Shown here one piece after another: positions 27,866 to 35,092 of a DNA stretch of 64,000 bases. Position 1 is the first letter of the stretch. Each line of letters opens with the position of its first letter. The stretch spans positions 124,001 through 188,000 of the forward strand of contig NZ_JBHLXE010000108.1 in the NCBI RefSeq assembly GCF_042432445.1, in the 5' to 3' direction. Position numbers and translations under genes: made by a program. A model generated the notes under the pieces. The model saw only the letters and a list, made by a program, of their open reading frames with translations, was not told the origin of the DNA and ran no database searches. The stretch comes from Thorsellia kenyensis. Lineage in GTDB: Bacteria > Pseudomonadota > Gammaproteobacteria > Enterobacterales > Thorselliaceae.

Positions 27866-29770
27866 TTAGTTAATAAACGAATTTAAAGTCACCGCCTCGA
27901 TTGTCTGCCACTCTGAATAAATGGCTTCACAGGCAAAGGATTGTGCTTTATGTGCATTCATGTATGCCTCTCCTTGAAGTGTCTCATCTGGGTATTCTGT
28001 AATAAAAGTAATGGGGAAAATACTTCGATTATCTTCGCTGATGATAAAGGGAAAACCGTTTTTAAATTCGAATGGCATTTTTCCCGCATAGTTTTCATAC
28101 ATACTGATTTGCGCTTTATTGAATGCCATAATCTCATTATTAGTTGCAAGTCGCAAGGTGACTTTATCTAATAATTCATTTGCTATACGCTCATACCCTC
28201 TATGATATCTGACAATAAGAAACATCCCTTTAGGGATAGTCCAAAGTGAAAATCCCCTTGGAATATAACCACTTAGTGGTCTAGTCCATTCATGAGACGG
28301 GTAGCCATGCATATTGATATGTAGGAGCGTCTTTTGTGTTGACTGCTCATATGCAATATCAAAAGCGGCTTTTCTTATTCCTTTTTCATAAAGAGGGGCG
28401 TCTTTACGGTACTCTAAATCATCCCCTAGAGCAGTATAACGTACCGCATGATGGATATGCCAAGGGCTGATACACAAAAATTGCTGATGCATATCATAGC
28501 CATCTGGGTTTTCTATTGGCACGAGGCTAAAATGGGCTTGTTCATTTTCTTTTAATAGATTTTCAGAAGCGGTCATAACGCCAATGACTGCACTGGTTTC
28601 ATTTGCATGTTGAGCTGCTGAGATAAGAACGGGTTTATCAGCTCCTTTAACATAGGCGGCTTTAACGGGATGATTTAATACACTTTGAGTCTCAAAAACC
28701 TTATTAAAATTAGAATTTAATAATTGATAGACATTAGATAAACTGAGCTGTGATTTAATCTTCTTGAGGGCTTCAATTGAAGTGATTCCATCTTTGTAGA
28801 TTACCTGATGTTTGAGATTAGGTAACTCCGTCGAGTATTCTCTTGTATAGATAGCGAGTGTAATATCGCTTTCACTGTACCGGATAATAGGCAAAATTTG
28901 TCCTGTTTGAAGGGTACGCATATCGACACTACCGATGATAGGTGCTGCAATAAACTCTAATAATTCAAGAACCCCAAAATAGATATCTTCATGTAAAATT
29001 TCCTGAAAGGAAATAATTTCATGTCCATAGTTCAATTCATCATCTTTCATTGGTAACTGAATATCAATAATAAGCTGTTCAAAGAAAAGAGGTCTTAGAG
29101 TCAGCAGATTATCTTTTACTAGTTCATTTAAGCGTTTTATTGCAAGTATTTTGATAAAATCCATTGTTGATTGGAATATTAACTCGAATTCAGTACTTAA
29201 ATGTTCAGACAACCTGATGGTATTTTTATCAAATTGTTCACAAAAAGGCGTTACTATGTTTTCTTCATTACGATAGATGATCCAACCACAATTGTTCAAG
29301 CTTTCCTGCTCAACACTATCCTTGGTCGATAGGTTTGGCGCGAATACTTTCCATTTTAATGTTTGAAGCTGTTGATTTACCCCTTCAATATCATAAAAAA
29401 GTGGCGCATCAGCTGCACTTATTACCTTGGAGGGAATAAATTCTATTTGGCAAGTTTTTAGCAAAGCATTTAGAGGATAGCACTCAAGTAAAAACCGTTT
29501 TTCATCCACATTCTGTACGATTGGGTAGGTGATTGTTAAGCGTGTAAACGAGCCCGCATCCTCTCTGTCTAAAAAATGATTTAGTAAAGGTTTATACGCA
29601 CTGTGTAGTGTTACCTTTTTAGTTGATGTTGAGAATTGTTGAGCTATTTTTTTACGAGTGAGTCTATCTTCAAATAACCAGACATCAATGTAGCCATTAT
29701 TACTTTGCTCAACTAAATTTTTTAAGCTATCGAGTGTTCTATTAAAATCAACTTCTAAGGCAAGAGACAT
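27866..29770 (-). CDS. M14-like zinc carboxypeptidase with large uncharacterised N-terminal region
   Basis: A 634-residue cytoplasmic-looking protein (no signal peptide). The C-terminal 260 residues resemble M14 metallocarboxypeptidases. Predicted zinc ligands are H388 and E391 in AQHANETS and a His in LLHINMHGY (484-488). A Tyr in ISMYENY and E592 in FITEYPDET fit the catalytic Tyr and Glu. Residues 1-370 match nothing I recognise. It lies downstream of the pxp/DUF969/DUF979 genes in the same orientation but behind a strong hairpin at 29811-29852. A role in releasing amino acids from (pyroglutamyl) peptides is inferred from context only. Confidence 0.65.
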   Translation of the reverse strand: MSLALEVDFNRTLDSLKNLVEQSNNGYIDVWLFEDRLTRKKIAQQFSTSTKKVTLHSAYKPLLNHFLDREDAGSFTRLTITYPIVQNVDEKRFLLECYPLNALLKTCQIEFIPSKVISAADAPLFYDIEGVNQQLQTLKWKVFAPNLSTKDSVEQESLNNCGWIIYRNEENIVTPFCEQFDKNTIRLSEHLSTEFELIFQSTMDFIKILAIKRLNELVKDNLLTLRPLFFEQLIIDIQLPMKDDELNYGHEIISFQEILHEDIYFGVLELLEFIAAPIIGSVDMRTLQTGQILPIIRYSESDITLAIYTREYSTELPNLKHQVIYKDGITSIEALKKIKSQLSLSNVYQLLNSNFNKVFETQSVLNHPVKAAYVKGADKPVLISAAQHANETSAVIGVMTASENLLKENEQAHFSLVPIENPDGYDMHQQFLCISPWHIHHAVRYTALGDDLEYRKDAPLYEKGIRKAAFDIAYEQSTQKTLLHINMHGYPSHEWTRPLSGYIPRGFSLWTIPKGMFLIVRYHRGYERIANELLDKVTLRLATNNEIMAFNKAQISMYENYAGKMPFEFKNGFPFIISEDNRSIFPITFITEYPDETLQGEAYMNAHKAQSFACEAIYSEWQTIEAVTLNSFIN

Positions 29771-29810
29771 AGCATAACCCTGTATTCATTTTTAACGTTG
29801 GGTGTAAATA

Positions 29811-29852
29811 AAAAAGTCAGACTTAAACAGAGTGTTTAATGACTGACTTTTT
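29811..29852. terminator. Strong hairpin between DUF979 gene and M14 peptidase gene
   Basis: AAAAAGTCAG (29811-29820) pairs with CTGACTTTTT (29843-29852), extended by an inner TTAAAC/GTTTAA stem. A-run and T-run flank the stem, so it can terminate in both directions. It separates the peptidase gene from the pxp operon or limits read-through into it. Confidence 0.8.
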
Positions 29853-29883
29853 ACTCATCGTATCATGATGTCATTTATCACAG

Positions 29884-30906
29884 TTAGAATTTAAACATGA
29901 GAAAATACATCAGAAAAATATTAACAATCAATAATGGAACAGCTGTAGGAATCTGTGTTTTAATGACCAAATTCTTATCTTTTAATTCGAGTAGGGCCGC
30001 AGGCACAATATTAAAATTCGCAGCCATCGGGGTCATCAAAGTACCGCAGTAGCCTGAGAACATGCCAATTGCAGCCATGATAGCAGGATTTCCTTCATGC
30101 TGAATCAGTAAAATAGGAATACCTACACCCGCGGTGACGATAGGGAATGCAGCAAAAGCATTACCCATGATCATTGTAAGAATAGCCATCCCTAGGACAT
30201 AAATTACCACAGCAATAAATTTATTATCCACAGCGAGGTAGGTTTCTGTTAATCTCGCTATCGCATCTCCAACACCCGCATTGGTAAAAAGTAACCCCAG
30301 CGTCGCTAAAATTTGTGGAAGAATAAATGCCCAGCCTATTGAATCAAGTAATCTTCTTGTTTCCTCTATGACTTGAGTCGGTTTCTCTTTTGTATAAACG
30401 AGGGCAATAGCTAGGCCGGATAAGCTACCAACAGCCATTGAGAAAAGTGTAATGAGCGTTGGATTCGAATTTGTACCAAATACGAATTGATTTAAGCCTT
30501 CAATTTTGAAAAGCAAGACGCCGAGCACGGTACCAATCGGAATTAATAATGCAGGAATAAAAATTTTATTTCCATTTTTTGTTAAACTTTTTTGTCGGTT
30601 TTCTTCTGAAATATCGGGATATTTGCCTAATTTAACGCCACCAAGGCCAGCGAGTAAACCCATACCAACAACTAAAAAACCTATGAATATATGAATAAAT
30701 TCCTTTGCTTGTTCTTCTGTTTGATTGAAGATATTCATACTTAATGAATATGTCCAAGGGCCGATTAAGAAAATAAATCCATAGATCCCCCAAAAAATTC
30801 CTGTAGTAATGCGTCGCGGATTATTCGTATCTTTAAATGAGCGTATAGAAACGAAAATAAGAATGATCCCAGCAATCCAATATAGATATTGTTGTTCGAA
30901 ATTCAT
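29884..30906 (-). CDS. DUF979 family membrane protein, probable permease subunit
   Basis: A 340-residue polytopic membrane protein with about nine or ten hydrophobic segments, and glycine-rich conserved stretches GMGLLAGLGGVKLGKYPDI, GNAFAAFPIVTAGVGIP and FSGYCGTLMTPMAANFNIVPAALLELKD. It follows the DUF969 gene by 11 bases with an AAGGG ribosome site. DUF969/DUF979 pairs occur beside pyroglutamyl-peptidase or 5-oxoprolinase genes in many bacteria, hence the proposed role in 5-oxoproline or peptide uptake, which is inference. No biochemical function is assured. Confidence 0.82.
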   Translation of the reverse strand: MNFEQQYLYWIAGIILIFVSIRSFKDTNNPRRITTGIFWGIYGFIFLIGPWTYSLSMNIFNQTEEQAKEFIHIFIGFLVVGMGLLAGLGGVKLGKYPDISEENRQKSLTKNGNKIFIPALLIPIGTVLGVLLFKIEGLNQFVFGTNSNPTLITLFSMAVGSLSGLAIALVYTKEKPTQVIEETRRLLDSIGWAFILPQILATLGLLFTNAGVGDAIARLTETYLAVDNKFIAVVIYVLGMAILTMIMGNAFAAFPIVTAGVGIPILLIQHEGNPAIMAAIGMFSGYCGTLMTPMAANFNIVPAALLELKDKNLVIKTQIPTAVPLLIVNIFLMYFLMFKF

Positions 30907-30917
30907 ATTTTTCCCTT

Positions 30918-31631
30918 TTATCCTTTATACGCTTCACGAGCTTTTTGGTTAATAACGGTTAATTCTCTTACCATAGAACCGTCCATTTTGTGGATACGAT
31001 AAGCATGAATAATAAACGCAAAAATTGCTGTTGGAATACCCCAAAGGGCGATATGAATAGGTGCGACGTCAAATCCACCCGACGCTTTTAAGAAGGATTG
31101 CATAAAAATAATGGCCCCAAATGCGACAAATATATCCTCACCGAAGAATAAACCAACATTATCTGTTGCAGCGGACATTGCCTTTATTTTGTCTCTTGAT
31201 TCTTGAGGTACGTCTTCGAATCGATTTTCCATTGCACTTTCCGCCATTGGTGCGATTAGGGGTCTTACCATCTGCGCATGGCCTCCTAGACTAGTTAACC
31301 CCATTGCGGCGGATGTTTCCCTAATAAAAAGATAAGCTATCAATAATTTTCCCGTTGTTGCGCTTTTCATTTTACTGATAAGTTTTTGTGATTGGTTTTT
31401 TAGTCCATGACGTTCAAGTAAGCCTATAACACCAAGGGGTAATAATAAAATTAATGGAAGGTTCCTAGTGTCTAAAAATCGTTGACCTAACACTTCAAAA
31501 ATTTCTAAAAGCGGCATTTTTGCAGCTATACCTGTCACGATCCCTGCACTTATGACAACAAGTACTGGATTTAAACGTATGAGGAATCCCACCACAATGA
31601 CAAGAATGCCTATCAAGGGCCAATAATTCAT
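30918..31631 (-). CDS. DUF969 family membrane protein, probable permease subunit
   Basis: A 237-residue membrane protein with about six hydrophobic segments. Conserved features are RFLDTRNLPLILLLPLGVIGLLERHGL, IRETSAAMGLTSLGGHAQMVRPLIAPM and SAATDNVGLFFGEDIFVAFGAI. It is encoded just before the DUF979 gene and 69 bases after pxpA. The two membrane proteins probably act together; uptake of 5-oxoproline is suggested by the pxpABC genes but is not demonstrated. Confidence 0.82.
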   Translation of the reverse strand: MNYWPLIGILVIVVGFLIRLNPVLVVISAGIVTGIAAKMPLLEIFEVLGQRFLDTRNLPLILLLPLGVIGLLERHGLKNQSQKLISKMKSATTGKLLIAYLFIRETSAAMGLTSLGGHAQMVRPLIAPMAESAMENRFEDVPQESRDKIKAMSAATDNVGLFFGEDIFVAFGAIIFMQSFLKASGGFDVAPIHIALWGIPTAIFAFIIHAYRIHKMDGSMVRELTVINQKAREAYKG

Positions 31632-31700
31632 ATAATGCTCCTGTAAATAAGAAAAAAAGACATAAAAATTAACTCAAGACTGTATCGTGTGATCTTCTCA

Positions 31701-32426
31701 TTATTCAAGTTTATCCGAGCTGAGTGCAGCATGTAGATTCTTAGCAAATAATAATGCATGAGGGCCATCTCCATGAATACACACGGTTTGTGCTGCAACA
31801 GGGATAATTTCTCCATCTATTGTATTAACAGTGCCATTTTTGATAAATCCCAAAACTTGTTTGATGGATTCTTGTTCACTTTCAATCATTGCCTTCGGAT
31901 GACTTCTATCGACTAAGGATCCAGAGGCTTGATAGCGTCTATCAGCAAAAACCTCATTCATATACGGCAACCCAATTTCTTTTGCTGCATCAATTAAAAA
32001 ACTTCCTGAAAGCCCAAATAAAGTAAGATTAGGATTGAAGTCATAAACGGCTTGAGCAATAGCCAACGCCATAGTTTTATCTTGAGCGGCTTGGTTATAC
32101 ATCATACCGTGAGGCTTAACATGTACCATTGTGGCATTTTCTTTTTTAACTAATGCATCTAATGCCGCAATTTGATAAAGGGTCAAGTTATAAATGCTCT
32201 GGGGCGGTAAATCCATACGGGTACGACCAAAATTTTCTTTATCAGGGAAGCCAGGATGAGCGCCAATTTTAACATTATATTTAACGGCTAATTTTATTGC
32301 GTTAGCCATGATATCAGGCGATCCTGCATGAAATCCGCAAGCAATATTTGCAGAGTTGACTATTTGTAAAAGTGCTTCATCAAATTGCCCACCTTCACCT
32401 AGATCAGCATTCAAATCGATTTTCAT
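31701..32426 (-). CDS. pxpA: 5-oxoprolinase subunit A (LamB/YcsF family)
   Basis: Subunit of the ATP-dependent bacterial 5-oxoprolinase that opens 5-oxoproline to glutamate. It starts with the family signature MKIDLNADLGEGGQFD and continues with ANIACGFHAGSPDIM, KIGAHPGFPD, VKPHGMMYNQ and ending CIHGDGPHALLFAKNL. The 241-residue length is typical. It overlaps the end of pxpC by 23 bases and lies downstream of pxpB and pxpC, completing the three-subunit enzyme. Confidence 0.95.
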   Translation of the reverse strand: MKIDLNADLGEGGQFDEALLQIVNSANIACGFHAGSPDIMANAIKLAVKYNVKIGAHPGFPDKENFGRTRMDLPPQSIYNLTLYQIAALDALVKKENATMVHVKPHGMMYNQAAQDKTMALAIAQAVYDFNPNLTLFGLSGSFLIDAAKEIGLPYMNEVFADRRYQASGSLVDRSHPKAMIESEQESIKQVLGFIKNGTVNTIDGEIIPVAAQTVCIHGDGPHALLFAKNLHAALSSDKLE

Positions 32427-33345
32427 AAAGTCCCCTTTCTACTTTATTCAGATAAATGTCTTGTTCTTGACTAACTAAATAAGCCTCTTCTAACGAACAA
32501 GGCTTAAATTGAATTAAATCACCTAGTCTAATTTGGGCAAGATAATTCAAGTCAGCCTCTATAATACATGCAAATTTAGGGTACCCCCCTGTGGTTTGAG
32601 CATCTTGCATCAAAACAATAGGTTGCCCATTAGGTGGTACTTGAATTACACCAGGTATAACACCGTGAGACATCATATCTATTGACGACTCTCTTTTTAA
32701 TGTGCTTCCCGAAAGCCTAAAACCCATTCGACTACTCTGAGTGGTCAATTGCCAACTATTGTGCCAAAAGTCGTATTGGCTTTGCTTACTGAATTGAGAA
32801 TATTCAGTTGCAGGAATTGCCCTAATTTGATTTTTGAAGGTGGGTAAAAGAATCCCTTTAATTGATTTAGGGCATACTGAAGTGGAATTAATAGTGAGAA
32901 TATCTCCTTTTTCTAGAGCTCTTCCGTTGAATCCACCTAGCTTTGTATTAAGATCAGTACTTGGAGAATTCAAATATTCCATGGCATTGAATCCACCGGA
33001 CACAGCCAAATAGTTTCTCATTCCGATATTAGGCCTATCGATAGTTAAAGTTTGCCCTGCTTTAACAGGATAGCACCATCCGATAGAAAGTTTTTTTTCA
33101 TCAAGTGATATTTGTGTTTGTGCCCCTGTGATAGCAATCCATGTCGACACGTTAAATTTAGCAGAAAACTGTCCGAGAGTAATTTCTAAAACAGCTTTAT
33201 CTCTTGTGTTTGCTACAAGAATATTTGCGAGTTGTAAAGATAAACTGTCTAGGCCGCCTGTGAGACTTATGCCTAAGGAGCGATATCCTTCTCTTTGCTT
33301 ACCTTGAATGGTAGTTAATATACCCTGTTGAATAATTTCAATCAT
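32404..33345 (-). CDS. pxpC: 5-oxoprolinase subunit C (KipA-like biotin-dependent carboxylase-type domain)
   Basis: A 313-residue protein of the KipA/allophanate-hydrolase subunit 2 family. The N-terminus carries SLGISLTGGLDSLSLQLANIL, then ITGAQTQISLD, NYLAVSGGF and MMSHGVIPGVIQVPPNGQPIVLMQDAQTTGGYPK, all typical. It overlaps pxpB by four bases (ATGA), and pxpA starts within its last codons. With PxpA and PxpB it forms 5-oxoprolinase. Confidence 0.94.
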   Translation of the reverse strand: MIEIIQQGILTTIQGKQREGYRSLGISLTGGLDSLSLQLANILVANTRDKAVLEITLGQFSAKFNVSTWIAITGAQTQISLDEKKLSIGWCYPVKAGQTLTIDRPNIGMRNYLAVSGGFNAMEYLNSPSTDLNTKLGGFNGRALEKGDILTINSTSVCPKSIKGILLPTFKNQIRAIPATEYSQFSKQSQYDFWHNSWQLTTQSSRMGFRLSGSTLKRESSIDMMSHGVIPGVIQVPPNGQPIVLMQDAQTTGGYPKFACIIEADLNYLAQIRLGDLIQFKPCSLEEAYLVSQEQDIYLNKVERGLYENRFEC

Positions 33346-34043
33346 GTTAAAACCTCAACAGGAATAAATTTTAATTGATCACCCGGTCTGAGTAAGGTCG
33401 GGTGAGTCTCATGGGGTGTAAATAGAGCAACTTCTGTTTGACCTATCAGTTGCCAACCACCTGGTGCAGCTGTCGGATAAATTCCTGTTTGTTCTCCACC
33501 TATACCAACTGAACCTGCGGGTACGAGATTTCTTGGTACCTCTTTTCTTGGTGTCGCAATCGCTTTAGACATTCCTCCTAAATAAGGAAATCCGGGCTTA
33601 AATCCCAAGAAAAAAACGGTGTAAATCTCTGAGCTATGCTTTTCAATTACTTGATTGGGCGTTAATTGGGTATAAAGTGCGACATCCATAAGATCTGGAC
33701 CATATTGACCACCGTATTTAACAGGAATTTCGATTTGTCTTGGTTCTGGAACGAATGATTTGGATTTAGACCAAATATTTTCAAAAAATGGGCGGATTTC
33801 ACCAAAGTAACGCATAGGCGTTTTAAGAATAATACTCAAATTATTCATACCTGGTACTACCTCGTGTACTTCTTCGTTTTCTAAAGCTAGTGATGCTAGA
33901 CTCCATATTTTTTGTTGCTTTGTTAGAGAAATATCCCCACTGATTTCCAATATTATTACTCGCTGACCTAAGGGATAACATGTGACATTATCTTCTAATA
34001 GAATTCGACTGAGTGTTTTATCAGTATAGTGTTTATTATTCAT
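33342..34043 (-). CDS. pxpB: 5-oxoprolinase subunit B (KipI-like)
   Basis: A 233-residue protein of the KipI/allophanate-hydrolase subunit 1 family, first gene of the pxp operon. Diagnostic stretches are FFLGFKPGFPYLGGM, ATPRKEVPRNLVPAGSVGIGGEQTGIYP and PGGWQLIGQTEVALF. The Bacillus homologue inhibits the KinA sensor, but the presence of all three genes argues for 5-oxoprolinase here. The upstream 1 kb belongs to the autotransporter leader, so the operon promoter should lie within about 200 bases after 34043. Confidence 0.94.
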   Translation of the reverse strand: MNNKHYTDKTLSRILLEDNVTCYPLGQRVIILEISGDISLTKQQKIWSLASLALENEEVHEVVPGMNNLSIILKTPMRYFGEIRPFFENIWSKSKSFVPEPRQIEIPVKYGGQYGPDLMDVALYTQLTPNQVIEKHSSEIYTVFFLGFKPGFPYLGGMSKAIATPRKEVPRNLVPAGSVGIGGEQTGIYPTAAPGGWQLIGQTEVALFTPHETHPTLLRPGDQLKFIPVEVLT

Positions 34044-35092
34044 ATGGTGTTTATCAATTTGTCAATAGTGAAGGCTTAACAGTTAAGTTGCTAAAAAAGG
34101 CTCTGATTTACTTAACATGATTTTGATACGCAAATGAATAACTAGGTTAAGTTAGAGAAATCTCTCTGTCAAGAAATTATTCTTTGCATGGGGTACAAAC
34201 AGAGTTCAGGCAAATATTGAATTAAATTGTTATTCAATTTTGCATCAATCGTATGCACATTCCTTTGCTCTATCCTTTCATGGTCTTTATCCACTGAGCT
34301 ACAGCATTTTTTTCGGTTTCCTCACTAATCCAAAATACTTGAAATTATTAGATGATTGCTTTACACCATAAAAGTTTAGAGTCTTTAACTTAGATAACTT
34401 CAATCCTCTTGCTCTTAACAATTTCATTGAAGGTCTTTAGTCACAGTTTGATCATAATGTGCATCACGCATCACGCATCACGCATCACGCTACACTAATT
34501 TTTCCATCAATTGCTAAAACGGATCGTATTCCATTAATTTCTTCATCCGAATGCTCTACATTAGACTTTATTGAATAGGCATTAGTCCATAGATTATTTA
34601 ACGATTCAAACTTAACCATTTTAATAAATCTAGCAATATTATGCCGAGCGTGGATACTTTTCTTTAATCGCGTCTAATATTTTATATATATTCTTTTTTA
34701 ACACTCCCTTTGTTATTAATGAATCAGATGAAATTATTAATTTTATATATTGAATCATTTTTTGAAAAATAAAAGTATCTGTTGGGAAAGATCTATCTTT
34801 TAAAAATATATTTCTAAATAATTTAAAGGTAGCTTTTTGTTACATACTCTTAGATTTTAATTTTATTTTAAAATTAAACGTTTGATTTTAAAAAATTTTT
34901 ATGTAAAAAAATCATCAATTAAAAGTTTTTCTTATAATTTTTAATATAATGGTTTTAATTCGATATTAATTGCAACAGTTATTTAATCTAATTAAAAACT
35001 TTTTTAAGGAAGACAGAGAAAGAGTTGGTTTTTTATTAACAATAATCAATAAGAAAATTAATTATAAACATAAATTGAGACATAAAATAGAA
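34044..35092. other. 1 kb AT-rich leader between pxpB and the inverse autotransporter gene, with decayed-looking frames
   Basis: This spacer is markedly AT-rich, especially 34700-35000. Two short minus-strand frames are visible: 34299-34427 (42 codons, very basic) and 34485-34619 (44 codons, open further back to about 34670 with an apparent frame change at 34650). They match no family I recognise and look like remnants of a lost gene. A heptamer repeat lies at 34461-34488. TATAAT occurs at 34933-34938 and 34945-34950, but in such AT-rich sequence this means little. Confidence 0.5.
34461..34488. repeat. Four tandem copies of a heptamer (gcatcac)
   Basis: The unit GCATCAC is repeated four times in direct contact from 34461 to 34488, followed by the diverged GCTACAC. 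It lies about 600 bases before the autotransporter start, outside any called gene. Heptamer tracts can vary in copy number by slippage. Confidence 0.92.

Noticed and set aside
34461..34488. Possible CRISPR-like array
   Set aside because: Units are only seven bases, contiguous and without spacers; it is a simple tandem repeat.
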